This document shows, one piece after another, positions 46,951 to 57,484 of a DNA stretch of 64,000 nucleotides. The translations under genes and the position numbers were made by a program. How positions within the stretch are numbered: position 1 is the stretch's first letter; each line of letters starts with the position of its first letter. The stretch spans positions 124,001-188,000 of the forward strand of contig CAIVDS010000026.1 in assembly GCA_903904685.1 (NCBI GenBank), in the 5' to 3' direction. The DNA is from an uncultured Verrucomicrobiota bacterium (GTDB lineage: Bacteria; Verrucomicrobiota; Verrucomicrobiia; Opitutales; Opitutaceae). Under the pieces are notes generated by a model. The model was not told the DNA's origin and made no database searches. It saw nothing but the letters and a program-made list of their open reading frames with translations.

Positions 46951-47434
46951 TCAGCCGTGAGCAAGTTCCGTCCGGATGACGGCGATGAGGCGGGCCCATT
47001 CCACAGGATTGAGATCATTTTTTCGGCCAGGTGCGATTTGCCGGTGATCGGTCATGACAGCGGGCGTCCAGCCGTGACGCGACCAGCGCAGGGCCAGCCA
47101 TGCGAGGGCGCTGGCGAGTTGGGCGTAGGTGAGCGGGGTGTCCGCAGGTGTCGCCGGCGAAGACCGCGCCAAGCAGAAAGTCGTTGCAACGAGTGCGCCC
47201 GCGAAACGTCGAAGCTCCGGTATGCCAGGCGATGTGATGGTCGGCCACAAGGGTGGCGCGAGTGCCATCGGACGCGATCAGCACATGGCAGCTGACCTGG
47301 CTTTCGGCTAGAAGCATGCGGGCGATCGTGGCGTCGAAATCCATCGCGCTGTGATGGAAGCATACGCCCAGTTGTTCATGCGCTGGAGTGGCCGCGAAGT
47401 TGGGAGACGGACGGGAGATTTCAGCGAATGGCAT
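46951..47434 (-). pseudogene. N-acetylmuramoyl-L-alanine amidase (AmpD-type), frameshifted
   Basis: The N-terminal frame (start 47434) has LGVCFHHSAMDFDATIARM and AWHTGASTFRGRTRCNDFLLGA; near 47148 the homology moves to the next frame (ADTPLTYAQLASALAWLAL, then DHRQIAPGRKNDLNPVEW). The zinc ligands of the Amidase_2 family (His in FHHSA; His and Asp ten apart in DHRQIAPGRKND) are all present but split over two frames. Inserting or deleting one base near 47148 (in gacacctgcggacacc) would restore a ~160-residue enzyme that cuts the peptide off MurNAc. Sequencing error is possible. Confidence 0.75.
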
Positions 47435-47467
47435 AAACGCATGCCGTGTTTGGCGCCTGTTGAAATC

Positions 47468-47854
47468 CTAAAGGCGTCGCCACGCCTCAGCGATCAGTGA
47501 GATGATCATGCCGATGCGGATCGCGCCTTCGAGCGTGAGAATGACCAAAATCCATTTGAGCGGGGCATTGCGCCGCAAAGAATAGCTGATAAGCGAAACC
47601 GCGAGCATGCAGACGATCTGAATCCGACCCGATGCAGGGATGAGCATTAAAATCATCCATACCCAGTAGAGCAGAATGCCGGCGTTCCACGCAAAGGCCA
47701 CGGGTTCGCTTGGGCCGCGCGTCCGGGGGTCCACGCCATTTTCAATCTGTTTGATGCCCAGGTAGCGCTCGGCGATCACCAGTTGCCATGCCTCGAAGAG
47801 CATGCACAGCGGTGCCAGATAAAGCAGAATAGGGATATCGTCGGCGCGATTCAT
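47468..47854 (-). CDS. Small membrane protein, function unknown
   Basis: A 128-residue protein with about four hydrophobic segments (IPILLYLAPLCMLFEAWQLVI; AFAWNAGILLYWVWMILMLI; IQIVCMLAVSLISYSL; WILVILTLEGAIRIGMIISLI). The first segment is followed by AERYLGIKQIENGVDPRTRG. No domain recognised. Ends in TAG. It lies just upstream of the broken amidase (33-base gap) on the same strand. Confidence 0.6.
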   Translation of the reverse strand: MNRADDIPILLYLAPLCMLFEAWQLVIAERYLGIKQIENGVDPRTRGPSEPVAFAWNAGILLYWVWMILMLIPASGRIQIVCMLAVSLISYSLRRNAPLKWILVILTLEGAIRIGMIISLIAEAWRRL

Positions 47855-47966
47855 TTCAGGGAAATTCTAATCACTGTCGCGTGTGGGCCAATGCTGAAAG
47901 CGGCTGACGTCGGCTTCGCCTGAGTTTTGGTCGTCGCTAACTTACCGACTGGCATGAGGCGCGAGG

Positions 47967-48009
47967 CACGGTCGGGAAGGAACCCAAGAGGGCACCTTCC
48001 GGACTGGTG
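47967..48009 (+). other. Stem-loop in the 267-base region before the ABC-F gene
   Basis: gtcgggaagg (47971-47980) and ccttccggac (47995-48004) pair at 9 of 10 positions, extended by cac/gtg with an internal bulge. The 14-base loop has GGAA-like bases, but it does not match the SRP RNA core. No T-run follows. Rest of 47855-48121 shows no gene. Confidence 0.35.
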
Positions 48010-48121
48010 ATAACATGACTTAGTCTAAATGAGTGAACACGATCTAGAAACACACGTCATACAGAGTATCAGGATGAGGCGTTGACCGACGATGCCGCCG
48101 GCGCTTTGTTGTCCAGTTCTC

Positions 48122-49990
48122 ATGCTTACTATCGCAGACGTTTCCAAGTCCTACGGCACCCGCGAACTTTTTTCCGACGTCTCGCTTTTCATCGCGCGCA
48201 CCGACCGGCTTGGTCTCATCGGCCCCAACGGCGCAGGCAAAACCACGCTCTTAGGACTCATCCTAGGTGAAGAGAAGCCCGACACCGGCACCATCGAGTG
48301 GGAACGTGGCGCCGACTTCGGTTACCTGCCGCAGGAAAGCGCTCCCGCCGGCAACGAAACCATCCTCCACATCGCGACCAGCGGCAAACAGCTCGAGCCC
48401 AGCGACGACAACTACGACATCGACTACACGCTCGAACCCCGCGCCCGCAAAATCCTCGATGGTCTCGGCTTCAAACCCGGCGACGCCGACAAACTCGCCA
48501 AAACCTTCTCAGGCGGCTGGGTCATGCGCGCCCACCTCGCCCGCCTCCTTGTCGCCGAGCCCGCCCTTCTCCTCCTCGACGAACCCACGAACCATCTCGA
48601 TCTCGAGGCGCTTCTCTGGTTCCAGGATTACCTGACGCGTTATCCGGGCGGCCTCGTGGTCATCTCCCATGATCGCGCGTTCCTCAACGCACTCTGCACC
48701 GGTATGCTCGAACTGCGCGCCGGTTCGCTCCACTACTATCACGGCAACTACGACAATTTCCTGACCGAGAAAGAGGCACGCAAGCACCAGCAGGCGGCCG
48801 CCTTCAAGAACCAGCAGCGTGAGATCGCCCACTTGCAGGTCTTCGTCGACCGCTTCGGCGCCAAGGCCTCCATGGCCTCCCGCGCGAAGTCCAAGGAGAA
48901 ACAAATCGAGCGTCTTAAGGAGGTCGCCGTCGAGGAACCCACCGAGGAGCTGCGAAAGATGAACTTCAAGTTCCCGCAGCCTCCGCGCTCCGGCCTGAAG
49001 GTCATCGAACTCGAACACGTCCAGCAGGCCTACGGCGACCACGTCGTTTACAAGGATCTCAACTTCACCGCCGAGCGCGGCCAGGGCATCGTCCTCATCG
49101 GCCCCAACGGCTCCGGCAAATCCACCCTCCTCAAGATCCTCGCCGGCGTCATCCCGATCCAAGGCGGCACGCGCGAACTCGGCAGCAACGTTGTTCCCGG
49201 TTACTTCGCCCAGAACCGTCTCGATAACCTGAACGCCGAAGCGACGGTGTTCGAAAACGTGATGGAGTTGCGCACCAACGAAAACCAGCTCACCGAACAG
49301 CAGGCCCGCGCCATCCTCGGCGCGTTTCTCTTCCGCAAGGACGACGTGCACAAGCCCGTCTCTGTCCTCTCCGGCGGCGAAAAAACCCGCCTCGCTCTCG
49401 CCCGCATCCTCGTCCGCCCGCCCAACCTGCTCCTCATGGACGAGCCGACGACGCACCTCGACATCCAGTCGATCGACGCGCTGGTCATGGCCCTTAAGAA
49501 CTACGAGGGCACGCTTATCTTCATCTCCCACGACGTGCACTTCATCAGGACGCTCGCGAAAAACGTGCTCCACGTCCACAGCGGGCGCCTCACGCACTAC
49601 GCCGGCGACTACGATTATTACCTGGATAAATCCAAGTTAAGCGACGCCCGCGCCGCGATCACTGCCGGTTTCACCGACGCCCGCCCCGTGCAAAAAGCCG
49701 AACCAAAGAAAGCCACCAACCCCGTGTCAGGCGTGGTAAAACCGAAGCCCTCCACAAACGAGATCAGAAAATTCCGCGAACACGTCGGCGTGTTGGAAAA
49801 AAAGGTCGTCGATCTGGAGGCCAAGCAGTCCGAGATCACCTCCGCGCTGGAAGACCCGCAGACCTACGCCGACAAGGGCAAGTTCCACCACTTCAACCTA
49901 GAGCTGAGCGCGACCGTCAACCTCATCACCAAGGCGACCGCTGAGTGGGAAGAAGCAGCCTCCAAGTTGACCGAGATGGAGCAGGCCTGA
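48122..49990 (+). CDS. ABC-F family ATPase (ribosome-associated type)
   Basis: A 622-residue soluble protein with two ATPase cassettes and no permease. Walker A GPNGAGKTT and GPNGSGKST; signatures FSGGWVMRAHLARLL and LSGGEKTRLALARIL; Walker B DEPTNHLDL and DEPTTHLDI. A Lys/Arg linker (ASRAKSKEKQIERL) sits between. C-terminal coiled coil with KKVVDLEAKQSEITSAL. Likely acts on ribosomal E site (Uup/YheS type). The ATG at 48122 starts the first cassette. Confidence 0.93.
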   Translation: MLTIADVSKSYGTRELFSDVSLFIARTDRLGLIGPNGAGKTTLLGLILGEEKPDTGTIEWERGADFGYLPQESAPAGNETILHIATSGKQLEPSDDNYDIDYTLEPRARKILDGLGFKPGDADKLAKTFSGGWVMRAHLARLLVAEPALLLLDEPTNHLDLEALLWFQDYLTRYPGGLVVISHDRAFLNALCTGMLELRAGSLHYYHGNYDNFLTEKEARKHQQAAAFKNQQREIAHLQVFVDRFGAKASMASRAKSKEKQIERLKEVAVEEPTEELRKMNFKFPQPPRSGLKVIELEHVQQAYGDHVVYKDLNFTAERGQGIVLIGPNGSGKSTLLKILAGVIPIQGGTRELGSNVVPGYFAQNRLDNLNAEATVFENVMELRTNENQLTEQQARAILGAFLFRKDDVHKPVSVLSGGEKTRLALARILVRPPNLLLMDEPTTHLDIQSIDALVMALKNYEGTLIFISHDVHFIRTLAKNVLHVHSGRLTHYAGDYDYYLDKSKLSDARAAITAGFTDARPVQKAEPKKATNPVSGVVKPKPSTNEIRKFREHVGVLEKKVVDLEAKQSEITSALEDPQTYADKGKFHHFNLELSATVNLITKATAEWEEAASKLTEMEQA

Positions 49991-50003
49991 CCGCCCGCTG
50001 ACG

Positions 50004-51320
50004 TCATCCTATCACTTCGTCAACCAGTCGCGGAGCCGACACCGGCTCCGTGCAAAAACGGACCGCCTGCACGACGCTTTCCCGCGCAGCCACGAGGGCC
50101 GCATCGCTGCTCGCATGAACAACCGCGATCACGCCACCCGGCGGCACGCGCTCGCCGATTTTCACCAGTGCGTTGAACCCTACCGTAGTATCCACCGTGT
50201 CCTCCGCCTTCATGCGGCCCGCTCCGAGCTTGAGCGCCGCCAGCGCTATCTCCATCGCCCCGACCGCCTGCACATAACCGCCGGTCGCGCTCTTCACCTC
50301 GATGCGCAGCCGCGCCTGCGGCAGGCGCGAGGGATCGTCCACCACGCGCCCGTCGCCACCTTGGGCGGTCACGATCTCGCGGAACTTCGCCAGCGCCGCG
50401 CTACTTGAAATTGATTTCTCCAACCGCAGCCGCGCCTCCGCCGCGGTTTTGACCGTGCCAGCGAGCAGCAGCATTTGTTCACCCAGCGCGTAGGTGACAT
50501 CCATCAAATCCCTCGGACCCTCACCGCGCAGACACGCGATGGACTCGGCGACTTCGAGGGCGTTGCCCACCGCGCGGCCAAGCGGCTGGTCCATCGCGGT
50601 AAGGAGCGCGCGCGTCGGTTTTCCCATCGCGTTGCCGATGTCCACCATCACCTGCGCCAGCTCGCGGGCCTTCGCCTTGTCCTTCATGAAGGCGCCCGCG
50701 CCGAATTTCACGTCGAGCACCAGCGCGTCGATACCCTCGGCGAGTTTTTTGCACATGATCGACGCGCAGATGAGCGGCAGGCTCTCGACCGTCGCGGTGA
50801 CGTCGCGCAACGCGTAGAGTTTTTTGTCGGCCGGTGCTAGCTCCTTGGTCTGGCCGATGAGCGCGCAACCGATCTTGGCCACCTGCGCGCGGTATTCCTC
50901 CATCGACAACCCGACGCGAAAACCGGGGATCGACTCTAATTTGTCTAACGTGCCGCCGGTGTGCCCGAGGCCGCGACCGCTGATCATCGGCACCGCCACG
51001 CCGCACGCCGCGATCATCGGGGAAAGGTGGATGGAAACCTTGTCGCCCACGCCACCCGTCGAGTGTTTGTCGACCTTTGGCGCGCGCACCGACGACAGAT
51101 CCGCGACCACCCCCGACTTCATCATCGCGTCGGTCAATACCACCGTCTCCGCCGTGCTCATGCCTCGCACAAAAATTGCCATAAGCATCGCGCTGAGCTG
51201 GTAGTCGACCCACGAGCCGTCGGTCGCCCCGCGCACAAACGCCGCGATCTCTGCCTGAGAGAGCACATGCCCATCGCGTTTCCGGGCGATGATATGCTGG
51301 GGAAAAAGCGATGCGCTCAT
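50004..51320 (-). CDS. deoA: Thymidine (pyrimidine-nucleoside) phosphorylase
   Basis: A 438-residue enzyme that cleaves thymidine and deoxyuridine to the base plus deoxyribose-1-phosphate. Signatures are VDKHSTGGVGDKVS, SGRGLGHTGGTLDKLESIPGF and KFGAGAFMKD. It may also act on uridine (pdp type). Divergent from the PfkB kinase/deoC pair by 78 bases, forming a nucleoside-catabolism cluster. Confidence 0.95.
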   Translation of the reverse strand: MSASLFPQHIIARKRDGHVLSQAEIAAFVRGATDGSWVDYQLSAMLMAIFVRGMSTAETVVLTDAMMKSGVVADLSSVRAPKVDKHSTGGVGDKVSIHLSPMIAACGVAVPMISGRGLGHTGGTLDKLESIPGFRVGLSMEEYRAQVAKIGCALIGQTKELAPADKKLYALRDVTATVESLPLICASIMCKKLAEGIDALVLDVKFGAGAFMKDKAKARELAQVMVDIGNAMGKPTRALLTAMDQPLGRAVGNALEVAESIACLRGEGPRDLMDVTYALGEQMLLLAGTVKTAAEARLRLEKSISSSAALAKFREIVTAQGGDGRVVDDPSRLPQARLRIEVKSATGGYVQAVGAMEIALAALKLGAGRMKAEDTVDTTVGFNALVKIGERVPPGGVIAVVHASSDAALVAARESVVQAVRFCTEPVSAPRLVDEVIG

Positions 51321-51398
51321 TTTTTTTTAATGCCTTTCCTTGCGGTCCTGCGCAAGCCCCCGACTTGCCCCGCGCTTAAAACCCCGCAACGTAGGCTC

Positions 51399-52358
51399 AT
51401 GAAACCCCAAGTCGTGGTCGTCGGCAGTTTCGTTCAAGATATTACTTGGCGGTGCGCCGCCTTCCCGAAGCCGGGTGAGACCGTGATCGGCAATTTCACC
51501 ACGGGGCCCGGAGGCAAGGGCTCCAACCAGGCGGTCGCAGCAGGTCGCGCAGGTGCGTCCACATTTTTCATCGGCGCAGTCGGACGCGATGCCTTTGCAG
51601 CAGAGGCCAGGGCCTTCTACTCCGCCGAGGGCATCGCCGCCTGCTTCGTTGAGAGATCAAAACATGCGACCGGCACCGCCGGCATCCTCGTAAATGCCAC
51701 CGGCCAGAACGAGATCATCGTCGCCCTCGGCGCCAACGCCCACCTCGCAAAGACTGACATCGACCCAAAACTCATCAGCGGGGCAAAGATAGTCGTCACC
51801 CAGCTCGAATCCAATCTTGCGACCACCGCATTCGTTTTAAAAACCGCTCGCTCCGCCGGCGTCATCACGGTCCTCAATCCGGCGCCCATGCGTGCGGATT
51901 TTGACCCGGCCATCTTGAAGCACGTTGATGTGCTCATCCCCAACGAGGCCGAGTTCACCACACTCGTAAACCGGCTGCCGGCGACCGGACAAAAAGACTT
52001 CACCGCAACAGAGCTGAGCCGGCTCTCCAACGACGCCCTCCACGCACTCTGCCGCACCCTCGGACCGGCCGTCGTGATTGTCACGCTCGGGAAACAGGGC
52101 TGCCTCGTGTCGCAAGCGTCCGGTCCCATCTTTATTCCGGCGCACAAAGTGAAAGCAATCGACACCACCGGAGCGGGCGACGCTTTCGTGGGCGGCTTCT
52201 CGGCAGGTTTTGTGGAATTCAACGGCGACATCGTCGCGGCGGCGCGCTTTGGCGGCGCTGTGGCGGCGCTTTCGGTCACCAGACAAGGTACAGCCCCCTC
52301 AATGCCCACCCGGCGCGAACTCGAAAAGTTTCTAAAAGAAAAAACTCTACCATCATGA
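51399..52358 (+). CDS. PfkB-family sugar kinase (ribokinase-like)
   Basis: A 319-residue kinase with PfkB signature GGKGSNQAVAAGRAG (N-term) and DTTGAGDAFVGGF, where Asp is the catalytic base. Beside deoA and deoC it could phosphorylate ribose or deoxyribose. The start is the ATG at 51399; its stop overlaps deoC by 4 bases (ATGA). Confidence 0.9.
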   Translation: MKPQVVVVGSFVQDITWRCAAFPKPGETVIGNFTTGPGGKGSNQAVAAGRAGASTFFIGAVGRDAFAAEARAFYSAEGIAACFVERSKHATGTAGILVNATGQNEIIVALGANAHLAKTDIDPKLISGAKIVVTQLESNLATTAFVLKTARSAGVITVLNPAPMRADFDPAILKHVDVLIPNEAEFTTLVNRLPATGQKDFTATELSRLSNDALHALCRTLGPAVVIVTLGKQGCLVSQASGPIFIPAHKVKAIDTTGAGDAFVGGFSAGFVEFNGDIVAAARFGGAVAALSVTRQGTAPSMPTRRELEKFLKEKTLPS

Positions 52359-53062
52359 CTCTCACGCCCGCCCAACTGGCCGCGATGCTCGATTCAACCA
52401 ACCTCAGGCTCGACGCCTCTGAAGCCGATATCGAGCAGCTCTGCATCGAAGCCGCCACGCACCGCTTCGCTTGTGTCATGATTTACCCGACCAGCGTGCT
52501 ACTGGCCGCCCGCATCCTTGCCGGCACCGGCCTGCGCATCGGCACCGTGATCGGGTTTCCCAGCGGACGTTTTTCCACCGGAGCCAAGGCCGCCGAGATC
52601 ACCGCCTCCCACAAGGCCGGAGCGCAGGAGGTGGACATCGTGATGAATTATCCCGCGCTCCTCGGCGGCCACTCCGTCGCAGTGGCCACCGAAGTCGCCA
52701 CGCTCACCCACCTCGCCCACAAGCAGGGGCAACTCATCAAAGTGATCGTGGAAACGTGTTTTCTCGACGACGCCGACCGGCTCGAGGCTTTTAAAATCTG
52801 CGAGGACGCCGGCGCCGACTTCATCAAAACCTCCACCGGCTTCGGCACCGCCGGCGCCAAGATCGCCGACATCGCCGCCTGGGTCGCCGCTCGGCGCGAG
52901 CCCATCCAGCTCAAGGCCTCCGGCGGAATCAAAACCCTAGCCGATGCCCGCATGTTCATCGACGCGGGGGCTACCCGTCTCGGCACTTCAAGCGCCGCCG
53001 CCATCGTTGCGGAACTCGCAGGTGCCTCCGTCAGCGAAAGCGCAACCGGCGGCAGTTATTGA
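52355..53062 (+). CDS. deoC: Deoxyribose-phosphate aldolase
   Basis: A 235-residue class I aldolase splitting deoxyribose-5-phosphate into glyceraldehyde-3-phosphate and acetaldehyde. The Schiff-base Lys lies in DFIKTSTGFG and the second Lys in IQLKASGGIK. EVDIVMNYPALLGG is also conserved. Coupled to the kinase. Confidence 0.95.
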   Translation: MTLTPAQLAAMLDSTNLRLDASEADIEQLCIEAATHRFACVMIYPTSVLLAARILAGTGLRIGTVIGFPSGRFSTGAKAAEITASHKAGAQEVDIVMNYPALLGGHSVAVATEVATLTHLAHKQGQLIKVIVETCFLDDADRLEAFKICEDAGADFIKTSTGFGTAGAKIADIAAWVAARREPIQLKASGGIKTLADARMFIDAGATRLGTSSAAAIVAELAGASVSESATGGSY

Positions 53063-53116
53063 GCATGTCAAAAAACGGCCGTCACTTTGCGTCGGGCTGC
53101 TTCCCGCCGGCGGCGC

Positions 53117-54862
<1,746 letters not shown>

Positions 54863-54945
54863 TAAACGCGGTCAATTGTTGCATAGCCCCGGAAACGAGG
54901 CCAACTGAAACTTGCAAACCGTCCGCCACCATCCATGTTAACCAC

Positions 54946-55643
54946 ATGCGCGCGAGCAGCTTGTTGCCCCGGCTTATTTTAACCTGCGCCTTGCTTGGAC
55001 TGGCGGTGACGCGGTCGCAGGAGGTGCAACAGCACGGCCTCGTTTTTGAAGCCTGGGTGCACGACACGTTTTTCGACGGCTACCAACCGCCCGGCTACAC
55101 GCAAAAGTGGGACATTCCCTCCGCGGCCAACAAACACCATGGCGGAATTCCCGTGAACGCCAAGGCTGCCAAGGATCACACGCCCGTCGATCTCGGCGAT
55201 GCGCTGAGGCAATTCGACATCGCCGAACCATTCATTCTCGTGATCGGCTACTGGCGGCAAGACGAAGCCAAAAAACGTTTCGTCAACATCATCGCACCCA
55301 ACCGGCGGCATGGCGCAAACTCTGGAGCCCTGTCACTCGTGCCGACCTCGAGCGCCTCGACGCCGTCATCAAAGACCGCAACCTCGAGCCCGCCGAGGCG
55401 CGACGACAAGCCCAAGCCATCAAAAATGCACCGCCGTTCACCGAAGCGATTATCGTCGTGAATCCCAAAATCGACTCGAAAACCCAGCGCCGCCTTCAAT
55501 GCAGCCTGCGCTTCGAAGACGTATTCAAATACCTTGCTCCCGAAAGCGATCCGCTCCCCCGTGAAAACCCGTCGCTTTGGGGTGTACCGTTTACTACTGC
55601 GGTGCCATCGCCTCCGCGCACTTTCGAGATGGCAACGCCCTGA
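54946..55643 (+). pseudogene. Exported orphan protein, frameshifted
   Basis: A signal-peptide-like start (MRASSLLPRLILTCALLGLAVTRS) is followed by HGLVFEAWVHDTFFDGY...KWDIPSAANKHHGGIPVNAKAAK. At about 55298-55315 the homologous frame shifts by one: IIAPNRRHG becomes PAAWRKLWSPVTRADLERLD..., ending FEMATP. The second part reads KIDSKTQRRLQCSLRFEDVFKYLAPESD. The start at 54946 is 83 bases from the divergent ABC exporter. Family not recognised; a one-base change would restore about 230 residues. Confidence 0.6.
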
Positions 55644-55751
55644 ACCGAGTCCGGCAATGCTCGTCTACCCTCTCGGGGTTGCCACTTCGTGCATACGTGC
55701 CAAGACGAGCAGCAACAGGCTTTTTCGAAGCGGGCGCGCTCGATATAAGTC

Positions 55752-57311
55752 CTAGGATTTTGGAGAAGGGGGAACGGGAGCGATAGCTGAAGCGGCAGGC
55801 GTGCCGATAAGAGGGACGAACTGGTCGATGATCGGCTGGATGGCATCGACCCAGATTTGATAGCCCTTGGCTGAAGGATGGAGGAGGTCGGGCATGATTT
55901 CCTTGCTCAGGGTGCCGTCCGGCTCGAGAAGTTTTTCGCCGATATCGATGAAAATCACTTTCTTGCCGTCAGCCAAAACGGGGATGATTTTGTTGATTTC
56001 CTTGATCTTGCCGCGGACCTGATCGGTGGGTTTTTCGCTGCGGGGAAGGATGCCCATAAGGATGAGCGTGGCGTCGGGGCAGCGCTTGCGGTATTCCGCG
56101 ACGTCGGCCTTGATGCCGCCGGCGATTTGTTCCGCCGTGCAACCGCCGGTGTTGTTGGTGCCGATGAGCAGGACGATGACTTTGGGATGGAGGCCATCGA
56201 CTTGGCCGTTCTGGACGCGCCAGAGGAGACCTTGGGTGGAGTCGCCCGAGACGCCGAAGTCCACAGCGTTGCGCCGGGCGAAATACTTGTTCCAAATAGG
56301 GCCGCCGCCGGCTTTCCATCCGGCGGTGATGGAGTCGCCGTCGAAGACGAGATCGACCCGGGGCATTTTCCGGGCGTCATCCATGGCTTGTTGAAACCCG
56401 TTTAGCCGACCCATCGGCGGCACGGGGATTATCGCGGAGTTCCCACCGGGAGGCAAGGGCGGCTGCGGCTAGGTGACAGTGCCACCAACGATGGTAGAAG
56501 GCGAAGGCTTGGGCTGTGCGGCTGCGGGAGCCGAAGCGCTTGCGACCGTGGTGGTGCCGGGCGGGAAGAACTGGTCGATGACTGGCTGAATGGAATCGGC
56601 CTAGATTTTATAGGCTTGAGCCGAGGGACGGGGGAACATGAAGTCGCACAGGATCTCTTTGGTCATGACGCCGTCGGGCTTGAGGAATTTATCTCCAAAA
56701 TCGAGGAAGATCACTTTTTTCCCATCGCCGAATGCGGAGATGATCTTGTTGGTTTCCTTGATTTTGAGGCGCATCGCATCAGAGGGAAGTTCACGACGAG
56801 GGAAGATGCCCTGGAGAAGGATGGTGGCTTCGGGACAACGTTTTTGGTATTCTTGGATGATCGCCTTGATCCCTTCGGCGACTTGTTCCGGTGTGTTGGA
56901 TTGTAGATTACTGCCGCCGATAAGAAGGACGATGAGCTTGGGATGGAGCTTATCGACTTGGCCGTTTTGCAGCCGCCAGAGAACATTTTGCGTGGCGTCT
57001 CCCGGATTGGCAAAATCGAAGGCGTTGAGATTGGCGTAACGGGGACCCCAGATGCCACCGTGATCACCCTTGGGGTTGCCATTAATCGAATAGGTATCGC
57101 CGTCGAAAATGAGGTCGACCTTGCCGATCTTCCTGGAGGCTTCCAGAACTTGCTGGAAATGGTTGAGCCAGCCTACGCACGGCCCCACGGGAATGGCGGC
57201 GGGGTTGGCGTCGGGAGGAAGGGGAGGTGTGGGCCAAGTGAGGACCCCTCCGGCAAGAGCATCTGCGGTTATGGTGAATCCGACGAGGGCGGAGAGAAGA
57301 AAACGCTTCAT
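55752..57311 (-). pseudogene. Double-domain SGNH/GDSL hydrolase with two amber codons
   Basis: Paralogue of 57485-59026 with signal peptide and two SGNH domains. A single open frame runs from ATG 57311 to TAG 55752, broken only by TAG at 56601-56603 and 56469-56471. Both replace conserved Trp codons: IWADAIQ of the paralogue is I-stop-ADSIQ here, and TITWPAPP is TVT-stop-PQPP. Domain 1 has GDTYS in place of GDS and lacks the catalytic His (DFMFP). Domain 2 is intact (FDGDSIT, GTNN, DLLHP). Genuine amber use elsewhere excludes a code change. Confidence 0.8.
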
Positions 57312-57484
57312 CCGGTGGTGTTTAATCCTGACAGGCGGGATGGGCAAGGAGTGTTTATTTTTGGAGAAATATACTTTGAAAGGCTTCACATCCTCAGGTT
57401 GTGGTCGAGGGTGCGGTATTGGATGGCGGCGTTTTAAGCGCGCCAGATTTTCCCCACTAGTTGCCTCCGGAAAATTCGCCGGCA

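Noticed and set aside
47967-48009. Possible SRP RNA-like hairpin with GGAAGGAA
   Set aside because: The core loop sequence and the flanking helices of SRP RNA are absent; only a simple stem is supported.
55752-57311. Stop-codon recoding of TAG as Trp
   Set aside because: Several normal genes end in TAG, including the intact paralogue, so a code change is not supported.
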